Origin: Hypomesus transpacificus
Lineage: Eukaryota; Chordata; Actinopteri; Osmeriformes; Osmeridae
Direction: 5' to 3'
Length of the DNA stretch: 64,000 bases
Assembly: GCF_021917145.1 (NCBI RefSeq)
Contig: NC_061074.1
Coordinates: 6,606,017 to 6,670,016, forward strand
Part shown: piece by piece, positions 12,231 to 24,100 of the stretch
Layout of the letters: each line of letters opens with the position of its first letter
Numbering within the stretch: position 1 is the first letter of the stretch
Translations under genes and position numbers: made by a program
The notes under the pieces: generated by a model
The model's database searches: none
Told to the model about the DNA's origin: nothing
The model's input: only the letters and a program-made list of their open reading frames with translations

Positions 12231-13520
12231 GTCTCCACACCCAGACTGCTGAGCTCAATGTTGGAGCAGGTAATTGACAGTGGTCATACAGTAGAAACCA
12301 GTCTTGCTGAGTGATTTCAGCACAGACTGTCGTTTTAACCCCTGTTGTCAAAACCTCCAGTGATGTCACATCTGTCCTAACCGCAGGTTTCCCAGAGTCA
12401 CACACACACACACAGAATCATCTGAGACACACTCACCAAGGTCCTGAACTTCACTGAACACTTAATTCTGACAGAGGGAAGCATGGCAGACCTCCCTATG
12501 CCTCAGGTACTTTTATAAACAACATGTATCACATCTATTGTTTAGAAGAAGGTTTAGCTCACATTTATTTTTGTATAGCTTTCAGGATAGATTTCTAGGA
12601 TAAGTGAAGCAGGACTAAGAATTCCAGTGTACCTGTTCTTTAACTTTAACGACAAATGAACCTGAAATGTGAATAATGGTTCTGTAAGTCAGGGATAGCA
12701 GGACCCGTAGCTGCTCTCAGACTGATCAGCTCAGCTCAGTGCCATCTGGCCCTGCGGTTGGCTCTGGATGTCACCACAGAGGAGTGAAACTGCAGCAAGG
12801 AGTGCATCATCGAGCAGGGAAACACCTGCTGCAGGGTGAAGGTTGAGTGACCAGCAAGGTTTTACCACAACCCCTCCCCCCTTCACCTCGCTTCCCCCCC
12901 TCTGTCTCTGTCTATATAGTACCCACTGTCAGGAGATGAAAATGCAGCTATTGCAACACAAGTAGACAAAAAAATACGCTTGGGGGTACATAGTAAGCTG
13001 CCTTCAGAAGATTATTAAAATGCCAGAAGGCCTAGCGAGAAAGCCGCCTTACGGCCCTTTGCTTTGTCAACTTCTAGCTAGCAGGTCATCCATGCTCTTC
13101 CCTTTTAATTCCATGACCCAGGGTCTAGAAGTAACTCACCTTGATGACCTCCGTGAGATCAGACAAACAGCACATCCTTGAAGGCCATGGCATCTCCCCC
13201 TCAAGATCATTGTCGAGTTGTGAGATGACTGAAGCTGCCACCCAGTCAGTCTAAAAAGAATCACTTGCCTCTTCTGAAATCTACACAGAGTATGAGCTGT
13301 GACTGATGCAAAGCATGGCTTCGTACTGATAATTGATGCAAAGAGGTTTTCAAATGATCTGTGGAGCAGTGTGACTGTATAGTCAAACGAGGTGTTTCAA
13401 AACATGCTCTTTGCCGTCGCCTCCGGGAGAAACAGATCATATTTATCATAGAACAAGGTGGTATACTGTAGCTCTATGATACAGACATTATTTCCCAGCA
13501 GGCCTCATTTTGATCAAGCA
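12231..13520. other. Upstream region of pou2af1
   Basis: Holds the presumed 5' UTR and promoter of pou2af1, but no TATA box or start site can be placed with confidence. No coding exon is supported. Confidence 0.35.
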
Positions 13521-13524
<4 letters not shown>

Positions 13525-13559
<35 letters not shown>

Positions 13560-13740
13560 TGCACAAACACATGCACAAACACATGCCTGAGAGAGACAGA
13601 GAGAGTAGGGTGGGGTTGAGAGACATAGATGAAAAGAGAGTGAGGGAAGGGGAGACAGACAGTGACAGTGACAGTGACAGTGACAGTGACAGTGACAGTG
13701 ACAGTGACAGTGACAGTGACAGTGACAGTGACAGTGACAG
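13525..13740. repeat. (CA)n tract and (GTGACA)n hexamer array
   Basis: A (CA)n run at about 13526-13554 is followed by about 14 perfect copies of AGTGAC from about 13660 to 13740. Because 6 is a multiple of three, the hexamer opens all frames and gives spurious Ser-Asp, Thr-Val and Cys-His dipeptide proteins. Confidence 0.95.
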
Positions 13741-13957
13741 AACCAGACAAACAGCACAGAACCCATGACCTTGTGTTTGGCGTCTTCCATCCCACTCTTC
13801 AATCCCATGATGTGATGTATTCACAATTTATTTATTCAACAGACATTTTTATTATTATTTTACAATATGTTTTGTGATTTATCTTCTTTAACAAGACATG
13901 AATTAACATACATATTGCATGAAAGACATATTTGACAAAAGCAACAAAACAAACACA

Positions 13958-14162
13958 CAGCTCTGGAAAAAATTAGACCACCTTTTTCTTTCCTTCCCCA
14001 AAACTTTGAGAAGGAACATTTTGAGTGTGGAACAGAAGGGTTCAATTTAAGAGGACTCTGCAAGTTGAACCCTTCTGTTCCTCACTCAAAACCTTCCTTA
14101 TCTAATCATTTGGAAAGAAAAAAGAAAAAGGTGCAGTGGTCTCTTAATTTTTTCCAGAGCTG
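13958..14162. mobile_element. Palindromic MITE
   Basis: The ends CAGCTCTGGAAAAAATTA and TAATTTTTTCCAGAGCTG are inverted. Inner arms GAACAGAAGGGTTCAA and TTGAACCCTTCTGTTC fold back around a short centre, so the ~205-bp element is nearly a full hairpin. TA follows the right end, as expected for a Tc1/mariner-mobilised MITE; the left flank is CA. Confidence 0.85.
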
Positions 14163-14199
14163 TAAATCTACCAAGGTCAATTACCACAATGAAAGTTAC

Positions 14200-14328
14200 A
14201 GCAAGAAAAAAATGTTTAAAAAAATCTGCAGACACTTTTATCTAAACGTTAGACATAGAGGGGAATTTGAACCTGGGACCTATTGATCCGCAGTCAAAAA
14301 TTCTAACCATTGAGCTACACCTGTCCCC
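14200..14328 (-). mobile_element. tRNA-Cys-like SINE fragment
   Basis: On the minus strand it starts GGGGACAGGTGTAGCTCAAT, carries TTTGACTGCGGATCAA and GGTTCAAATTCCCC, then GATAAAAGTGTCTGC. The head resembles tRNA-Cys, but the anticodon triplet reads GCG instead of GCA and the acceptor stem is imperfect. It is a SINE head, not a working tRNA gene. Confidence 0.7.
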
Positions 14329-14642
14329 TCTGCAAAATATCTCTAGTCATCTCTGCATACCTTAGCCAGAGCATGGGCACAGCCCTGGCTGGTGTAGTCT
14401 GAGCTCAGAGAGCGTGACCAACACATGATCAACTGATCAGATAACAACGTGATCGGGATACATGTCTTCATCTGAGGTCTGGGAGGGTCAGATATCTACA
14501 TAAGATCCATTTTACTGTCCCAAAGGACATTTGTAATACATATAAAGATTTTCCTTTTAAACTACAAATAACATGGTGCATGTATATGGTCCACACAGGA
14601 TGTCACACATCTACATGCACTGACAAATACCCTGCGGCTGGG

Positions 14643-14735
14643 AAGCACATTAAACTAAGCACACTAAACTAAGCACACTAAACTAAGCACACTAAACTAA
14701 GCACACTAAACTAAGCACAATAAACTAAGCACACG
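14643..14735. repeat. 15-bp repeat (AAGCACACTAAACTA)
   Basis: Six to seven tandem copies with minor changes in the last ones. Confidence 0.9.
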
Positions 14736-15737
14736 AAACTGATGTCAATGTGGAGTCCTGTGGAGTGCCCTGCTGATTCGTAACTCTGGATATTTGCATT
14801 TCAACATCCCGTCGCACATTTTTATTTTGATCTCTACATCAAATGCATGACAGTTCATGGTCTGCACCTGTAAAACATCTCTCGATGTTGGGATCCCTCA
14901 CCGAATTTCTGATCCCACGGTTCCTTCAATTTTTTTCCTGTAAGTCTTTCTTCAATGACTCAGAGATATTAGATGAAGCACGAGTGAGTCACTAGACAAA
15001 CCCTGATGAATTGAGGTTGGATGGTTTGGCATCCCCTTCTGTCTTAGAGTGCACATCTATTGAGGACTTCTGATATGTGTGTATATTTGTGTGTCCGGGT
15101 GCGTGTGTGTGTGCGTGTGTGTGTGTGTGTGCGTGCGTGCGTGTGTGTACTAAACACAGCGTCACGCCGTGTACCCTGTTTTGCTGCAGTCTGTGTATAC
15201 ACGCTCAAGGCTCAACATGCTTTGACCTGCAGGACAAACAGACCTGATTCTGGACTGATGCCTGTTCTCTCACTCTCACACACATTCACATACACACCCC
15301 CACACACATTGAGACACACGCTTCCAACAAATTTACTCATACACATGCAAACACACACTCACTCTCTATCACACACACACTGTGTGTTTGCACCTAGTAC
15401 CACCCAATCCTGGGTTGGAGGGAGGGGAGTTTCTCTCCAGGGAGCACAGTCTTTTTTCAGACTTCTTGACAGAAACACTTAGTCAGGAGAGGACCTGCTT
15501 GTTCAGCTGCAGCTCAAACACACACACACACAATATGACAAGCTAAGCTGAGGAGTCATTGTGTGACACATTGCTGTTTTTGCATTGAGTGCAAGGCTAA
15601 CAATAAGGTCAACATTAATTGAATGAATGAAACATCTATCATAGGAATTGACCTCAGGATACCTGGGCTCCCCCAGCCTTACCTGGCCTACCCCAGCCTA
15701 CCCCCAACCTACTCCAGCCTTCCTTGGCCTACCCTAG
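14736..15737. other. Gene-free stretch with GT/CA microsatellites
   Basis: A GTGTGCGTGTGT run lies near 15100-15150 and CA-rich tracts near 15275-15390. A perfect octamer (ATTTGCAT) is at 14792-14799. No exon was seen. Confidence 0.4.
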
Positions 15738-15984
15738 TGTGACGGCCCTTTCCTTTCCTGCGTTACCATGCTGATTGGGTTGATTGGACACACCTGGACC
15801 AGGTGTAGCTTGAGGCTTCAAGTAGCTGCTCCAGGGATGGGGGGAAGAAGATCGACCTGAGTTGACCACCAGCTTGAGACAGCGTACCTTTGTCGTCCAC
15901 ATGGTTAAACATTAAACCATTGCTAACCGTTCCAGTTGTGCCTACGTCTCTCTTCCTGATTACATCCGAGAGCAAGTTGTAACA
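15738..15984. mobile_element. Candidate solo LTR
   Basis: A 247-bp unit begins TGTGACGG and ends TTGTAACA (TG...CA). The flanking pentamers are nearly identical (CCTAG at 15733-15737, CGTAG at 15985-15989). An internal ATTAAA-type signal lies near the end. No internal retrotransposon sequence adjoins it. Confidence 0.6.
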
Positions 15985-17496
15985 CGTAGTCTTGGCACTC
16001 TTCCTCCTGTTCTTCTGCTGTAGAAAATGGATCCTCAATCATCCAGGTAAAATCCAGTTGGACAGATCAAATCTACACAAAGTTGCATGAGACACAAATG
16101 GGATATGCACTGTTTTAAGTTAACCCCGTTCTTCTGTACAAGGTCTTGTTTCTGAGCAGATGTTTTCCAGTGAGCTCTAGGACAGTAGACTGCTGGGATG
16201 TTTATGAGGCCATAACTGACATATAATGTAACGTTAGCAAGGCCATAATGGGTGAGACTGATACACCAGAGGCCTGTGCAGTGGAAATCCCCTCCTTCGC
16301 TCTACCTTTCCTTCCACCCTACCCTCCTCCTGCACGCCTTCTCCAGTCCTCCCTTTATCTTATCCTTTCCTCCCTTAAATCTCTCGTTCCATCCCCTCTC
16401 TTCTCCACCTTCTCCTTCCCCTTCCACTCATTCTCTCCTCCTCCCCTCCTTTAGAGAAAGGTGCAATCAGATGTGTTCATTTAGCCCTTAGTCTACCACA
16501 GGACTGCAGCATGTTGTCTGCTTAACATTTTACATCCACTGGAAGATTGCTTCCGATGGAGTTTTTGTGTTTGACCTGAATGACAGGTAATATGGAGCAG
16601 TATTACTCTGGAGGGCTTCCTGGGCACGTCTCCACTGTAGCCCAGCCCTAGTAGACCAGCGTAGTCCCCAGAAATATTAGCCCTGGGGATTATCCAGTTG
16701 CTCATTTTACAGTCACGCTTCACAAAATGGCCAATTTCTCTTCACAGTTTATCTTGGTTAAACACCAGGCTTACACTAAAGTTAAGCCTGCCACTGAGGA
16801 CAAGGTAGGAACAGCACTGAACAGCCTGCAGGCCACATCCACCCTTCACTCAACACAGCAAACACAGCCCTGCAGCTACCTCATCAGGAAACGGCACTTT
16901 CACTTGATTAATTTCCATGCAAATCAAACATTTATAACCTAGATGTGTTCCCCCGCCTAAGCCTCCCACCGAGAATAAGGAACGGACCTGTTAGATATTT
17001 ATTTGTCCGTCAGTCACAAATTAGCCTCCAGTATCCAGCTTTGACCTGTCTGATCCAGTTCTGTTAAGCTGACCAGCCGGACACAGCTCTAAACTGCATT
17101 ATGGAGTTCTTTCCCAGCAGCATGCGGACATGACAGGGTGACAACATACAAGCAGAGGAGTGAACCGTTCGCAGTTTCCTTCAATGAACAGAACTAAACA
17201 GGAGAGTTCTCCCGGTGTACCTCAGTCAACTCTGACGTGAATGAACACATTTCACCAGAAACCTCCGGAGACACCTGAGCCATTTCAAACCTCCTCCTGA
17301 GAGGACTTGCTGCATTCTGCAGTTTATCATCTGACAGAACCCCAATGGCAAACATACTTTGAAAGCCCTGATCGTGAATAGATGCTTTGTGGTGATTATG
17401 AAACCCATTTGATGAACACTTTCTTCTGTGCCCATGCAGGCTCAGGCATGTATGCTTCCTGGTGTTGGTGTCTCTACTCAATAACTTCTCCATCGA

Positions 17497-17529
<33 letters not shown>

Positions 17530-18199
17530 CAAACACACGCACAAACACACTCATACAAACTTCCATTCACTCACATAAATACACATACAGCCCCGCTATC
17601 CGAATCATTGTTAACAGTAGATGATGAATTCTCTGTGGGTTTTAACAGTGATTTAGCCATAAGTACATATTTGCTTGAGTCATATAGAATTTACTAAGCT
17701 GACCTGATGTGTTTGTTGAGATACTGGTGCAGGGGGCTGATGTGACACACACACACACACACAAACACAACACAGCTGGATTAACCTGTTTAACAGTCCA
17801 TGCTTACAGGGAAGTCTGTTTTTTTGGGAGAGAGAGGAAGATTATATGGGAAAGACACAGAACAAAAAGTTCTGAGTAAAATAGCGTGTATTTCCACAGT
17901 CCTACCACTCTATTGGCACACCCCATTATCAAGCACATTCCCCCAGATAGACTCCTTTAAAACACCACAATGGAATAGAAACATATTTGATTACGTAAAA
18001 CATTTCTGAACCTGAATCCAGGATCTCTGACCTGTCCTCAGATATGCAGAGAGACACTGCCATCAAGTGGTAGTCTAGAAATCTACAGGACAAATGGGAA
18101 ATTGGTCTGAACTGGATGAAAAGCTGTGCGGATGCTTCCTGCAGGAGATCCACCTTGTGTTGTGTCCCCATAATGGATTTGACTTTGAATTCATATAAA
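15985..18199. other. Gene-free stretch
   Basis: No exon was supported. Contains a CT-rich block near 16280-16450, CA repeats near 17497-17545 and 17744-17764, and a perfect octamer ATGCAAAT at 16917-16924. Confidence 0.4.
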
Positions 18200-19005
18200 C
18201 TAAACTCATGTTCAGGTAAAACATGAAGCATACATTGTGAAAAAAATAAACAAGTGCCAAAAGGGAAGACCCATAAGAGCATGCAGTTATACAAGTTACA
18301 AATTAAAACAACATGCACCACAAAAAGTGCAGGACTGTACCTGTAGAAGAATAATCAGCAGTAAAATATTTCACAGCGAGTACAAGACTTCGTTATAACT
18401 AACCTACAAGAGCAACAAGTCACTCAATGAGAGTCATTGTGATCCTGGAGGAAACTAACATCAGGTCCAGCCAAGCAAGTGCCGTTGTACTCCCGGAACA
18501 AGTGCGTCTTGAGCCTTTTCTTGAAGGTGGGGAGACAGTCAGTGCCCCTGATGGAGGTGGGGAGCTGGTTTACATTTACATTTACATTTATTCATTTAGC
18601 AGGCGCTTTTATCCAAAGCGACTTCCAAGAGAGAGCTTTACAAAGTGCATAGGTCACTGATAATAACAACAAGATAGCCCCACAGCATTGCGGGTAGTCA
18701 AAAACAAGAAGTACATATTGTGAACAACCAAAAAAATAGTGCTAAAGGGAAGAAACCATAAGAGCATGTAGTTAAACAAGTTAAAAATTACACAACATTA
18801 ATCTCTAAGTGCAGGTGTACCTGTAGGAAAGCAATAAAAATAGGCTTAACTAAAATAGAATACAACAGTTTAAATCAGCTACCACTAACCAACAAGAGCA
18901 ACAGTCTAAGCAAGAGTCATTGTGATCCTTGAGGAAATGGTTCCACCATTGGGGGGGCAGGCAGGAGAAGAGCTTGTGTTGGGACTTCATTACCTTCACC
19001 ACATG
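18200..19005. mobile_element. Two nested copies of one dispersed repeat
   Basis: Sequence near 18230-18455 (GGGAAG..CATAAGAGCATG..CAAGTTA..GAGTCATTGTGATCCT) recurs diverged at 18716-18935. The first copy runs through CGTCTTGAGCC to GGTGGGGAGCTGGTT at about 18570. There a second copy starts (TTTACATTTACATTTATT, CATTTAGCAGGCGC). After it, the text resumes as TGGTTCCACCATTGG. This layout suggests one copy inserted into another. Confidence 0.7.
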
Positions 19006-19913
19006 GTGAGTAATGGCCAACCTTAGCCTTAAAAGTCAAACCTGTTACTGTCAACCCTGATACTGCCAAACTTTTAATTGTCAACCCTGTTATCATAATC
19101 ATTGTTGGACTGAATTCTTGAACATGCAAAAAACACACCTATTAAAGACTAAAACAATTTTTCTTGCAAAAGGTCCTCTATTTTGGAATGACCCAGTTCC
19201 ATTCTAAAGCATAAAATGAACAAGCAAACCAAACAGTTTTCATGGATTGTGATTCTTCTGATATAAATAGGAGACCACCTAAACCTCTGCGGACGTCAGA
19301 GACCCCCAAACCTCTGCTGACGTCAGAGGCCCCAACACACTGATGTTCTGGCTCAAGCACTTAGAGCACTGAAGGTGCATTACTCTCCAATACTGCCACC
19401 TAGAGGCAGAATGCAATAACTGCATACAGCAACCCTCTGCACCACGATGTGACAACACCAAGTGCAGCAGATGGAACCAAAGGACCTCTAACAATAGTGT
19501 ACAGAGAAAAATAATAACGTGAAGAGGACATCTGAGAGAAGAGTTTAAAAGATCCACACAAATCAGACTAAAACATAGAGCAATAGAGCGGAATGGAACA
19601 GTAGCCTAGAGAAAAAGTGTCCAGCCTCACTATATTTTGCATGATAAAATCCAGACCATGAGATTGTACATGTGTGACTATCCAATGTTAGGGTAAAAGA
19701 TAAATTGAGGTCAAGGCATTGATCTCAATAATCCTCTAGGGGGCAGCGCTGAGCTTCATTACTGGTCCTCCTCAAACTCAAACAGGTGCATGGGCCAAGA
19801 GGTGCAGATAATGTGTCAGAGACGACCCACCTTCTAAACATTAAAGTCCTGGTCTGGTCATGGTGAACTAGTGGTTGTTGTATGAAACCATTACTTTTTG
19901 TGATACTTCTGAC
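19006..19913. other. Gene-free stretch
   Basis: No exon supported. Short local repeat CAAACCTCTGCGGACGTCAG/CAAACCTCTGCTGACGTCAG near 19281-19328. Confidence 0.4.
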
Positions 19914-20505
19914 CAGGAGCGTCGTTAGACCCTTTTTACTGGGGCACAAATAAAAATAAAAATGTAGTTTTGAATTTTGAATTTAGATTGATAATCCCAG
20001 AAGAAATAAATACAGTATCCCAATCAATGCTTGTAAGTGAAAACACAAACCGATGCACGCAGAATTCCGTGTCAGCGCGCTCTTCTGAGCTTGCCAAATA
20101 GCCATTGCAGCACGCACGCAAGTCCAGGTGTCAGACTCAGAGTTGGCACACAAGTTAGAATTGAGGTAGGCTAAGAAAACATTTCAAAACTAAAGATAGT
20201 TTTAAATGATAGGCCCTACCAATCATCTTAATTTTAGTAAAACATAAAAACAATATTACATGAAGCTCAAAAAACTGTATTTGCGCTCAAATGAATGCAA
20301 AAAAAAATTGCACGCTCACATTAAGTATTGATGTCCCTGCCAAAGCTGATATCAAACTTGCATCCCTGAACTATTGTATAGTGGGTCAAGCAAGGGCAGT
20401 TTCTATAGCCTCGTAGTGCATTGTGCGCAGCAAGCTTAAAAGAAAAAAAGGCATATGAATAGGGGCCTGTGCCCCAGTAGAGTTTTATGTCCAACAACGG
20501 CGCTG
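19914..20505. mobile_element. hAT-like non-autonomous element
   Basis: Terminal inverted ends start CAGGAGCGTCGTTAGAC (left) and CAGCGCCGTTGTTGGAC (right, complement), both continuing to ACTGGGGCACA. The flanking octamers CTTCTGAC and GTTTTGAC match at 6 of 8 positions, as for an old 8-bp hAT target duplication. There is no transposase inside the ~590 bp. Confidence 0.7.
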
Positions 20506-20599
20506 GTTTTGACAACTTCAAGTAAAATAGGCTTTATGTCAGTCCAACTCAGTAGGTCTCCATGAATTGTACACATAGATAAATACATAAAATAAGTTT

Positions 20600-20668
20600 A
20601 CATACATACACACATACATACATACATACATACATACATACATACATACATACATACATACATACATA
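20600..20668. repeat. (CATA)n microsatellite
   Basis: About 16 tandem CATA tetramers. Confidence 0.95.
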
Positions 20669-21100
20669 ACCTACAAAGCTTTACACATCAAATGGGATGA
20701 AGGAAAACAGGCCAGAATACGACAGGATTCGCCCTCACACCCAGACCTGACAGTGAACTTGAGAGCACGATGCACACAAGAGACTGAGCTATGTGGAATG
20801 TTCAGGTGGCCCTATTGGGAACGGCCTCCTTACAGAGCGCCCCTGGTAACCCTCGGGGAAGAAACATATCTCGCTGCCTCTTTGGGACCGAACATGCTAG
20901 CCCTGACCTGAGAAACAGGTGTGGCCTCAAGGCTCTTTGTTAACTCCCACTAGTTTACTGTACACTAGGTCCTACCTTCAACATTCACAGTGTAGAACCC
21001 TGACAGGTGACATTGTGGTCTTTACAGTCCCTCTTCCATACCAAACGTTTTTTGTTTGTTTTCAGTATTTTCTTTCCACTGTTTTCGACAATCATTTCAA

Positions 21101-24100
21101 ATGGGCGCATTGAGGGTTCGGTTTAAAAGTAAAAGACAGTCTGTGGACCATGGAGGCGTGCGAAGGGACTGCGGTGGGCACGATGATAGGCTTAATGCGC
21201 CATCCGGGAGACACTACTCAAGTGTGCCATCTGAATCCCCACAGGAAAAGCCACACTCGCCGATAGCAGGTGAGACTCCGTCAAGCCCGGATGTCCATAC
21301 CTCCAGCTCTCACAGTGTCGCTGTCAAACGGAGGGCAGGTCAGTCCCAATTGCTAATTTGCCTGCTCACAGTTGAATGGAAAACTATCATATATGTACAA
21401 AAAGTTTAGATCTTCATTGTCATGGATATTATTTTTTAGCTTTTGCATATGTTAGATAAAATCCTATAGTAGGCTATACATGCATAATTTACAGCTATTG
21501 AAAAAAAGGTTTTTGGGCCAAAAGATACGTAAAGAATGTGTGTACATCAGTGTGCATGTTTACATATACTGCCTATGCATGCATGTATTCATGCTTGTAC
21601 TGTGAGGTGTATGATAATAGGCATGTGTGCGTGGATCAATTTTTGTTTAAGATATTGGCTCCAGTGTGTTCTCATGTGCCCCCCCCCCACCCCCACACAT
21701 GTGCCCAGGGCTGAAGTCCTCCAAGCTGGATGCAGAGAAGAGGTACCTGGGAGTAAGAGTCAAGATGCCCGTCAAAGACATGCTTAGGACCATACGCCTG
21801 GCCAAGGGCTTGGACCCTCAGGTAGGAGACACATCATCTCACACACACACACACATTTTACACTCACTCACACACTTACACACACATACACACTAACTTT
21901 GCAGACTAGGGTAGATGATACATCACACTAATAATATGACTGTCTCCACAGGGGAGTCATGGAAAATGTTCTAAAGGTTAGTAGACCTAAACCCAGGCAT
22001 GTTGCCAGGTTACTGTTCATGTGACAGGGCACTAGCTCTACTGGCCTGCAGGTCAGACAGCCAAAAGGATGTGAGGCTCAGTCCTTCTCTCTGTCTAGAC
22101 TCTAACTGCTGCTCAGGATGAGGGATTGTTCACATCAAACATTGTTTATCTTCAGGGTCGGTTTGTCTTGTGAACGCAAGGGCCTCTTATTTACACATCT
22201 TTAAAGAGAGATAGACTAGACTGAAACGGTTATTTCCTCCTACAGGAGAGAAGAGGCGTGTCAACACAAAGGGAGAGCGCAGGGGCGACAATGTGAGTGG
22301 GATCCATGTCCTGAGTGGGAGTGGGGAGTCCAGGGCTCTGTGAAGCAGGATCCTAATCAGGAATTAGTTCATTACTCAGGTCTGAAAGGACCTGAGGACA
22401 GTGTTTTAACTGCTAGCTCCAGACATGTTGTGTTTCACTGCCCATACCCAGCACTGGCCTGGTCTTGTCCCTGTGTTTGTCCTGGGAGTGTGTGTGTGGA
22501 GCAATGGACAAACTTCCTTTTAAACTAATGCAACAGAGACTAGTCGTAAAGAAGATCCTGTTTGGCGGCAAACAGTAAAACCCCCACCTTGCTTTCTGTG
22601 TCTTTCAGAAAAAAAACTCCATCAAGAGCCTGGAGGAGCTGGCCTTCATAGTTGAGGTGCTGGAAGAGGATCTGAAACGAAACCCTCCAACCACACTTAT
22701 TTTCCCTCTTTCCCCAGAGTACAGCCCTCTTCCCCACCCTCTCTCCCCTGGCTACAGCCCTCCTCCCCACCCTCTCTCCCCTGGCTACAGCCCTCCTCCC
22801 CAGCCTCTCTCCTCTGGCTACAGCCCTCCTCCCCACCCTCTCTCCCCTGGCTACAGCCCTCCTCCCCACCCTCTCTCCCCTGGCTACAGCCCTCCTCCCC
22901 ACCCTCTCTGCCCTGGCTACAGCCCTCCTCCCCAGCCTCTCTCCTCTGGCTACAGCCCTCCTCCCCAGCCTCTCTCCCCTGGCAACAGCCCTCCTCCCCA
23001 CCCTCTCTCCCCTGGCAACAGCCCTCCTCCCCACCCTCTCTCCCCTGGCTACAGCCCTCCTCCCCAGCCTCTCTCCCCTGGCTACAGCCCTCCAATCCAG
23101 CCTCTCTCCCCTGGCTACAGCCCTCCAATCCAGCCTCTCTCCCCTGGCTACAGCCCTCTCTCCCCAAAGTACAGCCCTTGTTCCCAGCCTCTTTCTCCAG
23201 TGTACTCCCCTGACCCGAGTGAGAGCACCTGGAGCCCTGAGGCCCTGTTTAGCTACCATTTAAAGAGCCCTCAGCAGAGTGATCTGCCCCTAGACCACCC
23301 CTCTCCAGGCCTGCCCCTCTCCCGATCCCTCTCCACTGCCCTTAACCAGCTCAGCCCCCTGGGGGGGTACAACAGCGAGGGCTCTGACGACATGATATCA
23401 AGCCCTGGGTCATACATGTCCTACTCCCCCAGCCTCAGTGAGTACCAGGTCCCCTCTCCCCCCAGCACCACCCCAGATGTGGGGTACCAGGCCTGGAATG
23501 ATACTGCATTCTTCTGGAACCAGCTTCAGCACGAAGGGAACCTGATCAGGGAGGTGTCCGACTCCCATCTCCTAGACACTGATGAGAATGGCCAGATGTA
23601 AGTATGGAAGACAGGGTGTATGTGTGTATATGCTGTGACGGTATCTGGTTCTGCCAGAGAACACAGGGGGGTTTCAGGGGGAAACATAAACATAATCCTA
23701 GGGAGAAACATAAGTATTTGGTCTACTTCAATGAAATACCTGGGTCCCTGAAGGGTACGTGTCTGTCTCACGTGTACCACCAGGCCTGATAGAAGCAGTC
23801 GTGCTTGAACCCTGGTCTGTTCTAACTCACAGAGCTAAAGCCAAGAACCATCTTTGGCACTCCTCATGCAAAAAATGCTTCTCATAGCACCTTTGTTGCC
23901 AACCCACCCCAGCTCACTTCTGAGAAACCTCACATACCATCATCAAATTGCAAATATCCTTGATCAGCAATGCTACTCTGGCATCGTAACTGAAACCCTT
24001 CTGGGACAGCCACATGGTAAAACACACTGTGCTATGTTCACACAGTACCAGGAGGACAACAGTGAAAAAGTGAATAGTTACAGATACAAGTAGTGTGATT

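Noticed and set aside
13474..13877. Ser-Asp, Thr-Val and Cys-His dipeptide proteins
   Set aside because: All derive from the GTGACA hexamer and the neighbouring CA run.
14258..14328. tRNA-Cys gene
   Set aside because: The anticodon position is GCG instead of GCA, the acceptor stem is imperfect and a SINE body follows; it is a tRNA-derived repeat head.
22540..23259. 239-codon minus-strand frame over the I-kappa-B-like gene
   Set aside because: It is the complement of the coding 33-bp repeat. The plus strand has proper splice sites and domains.
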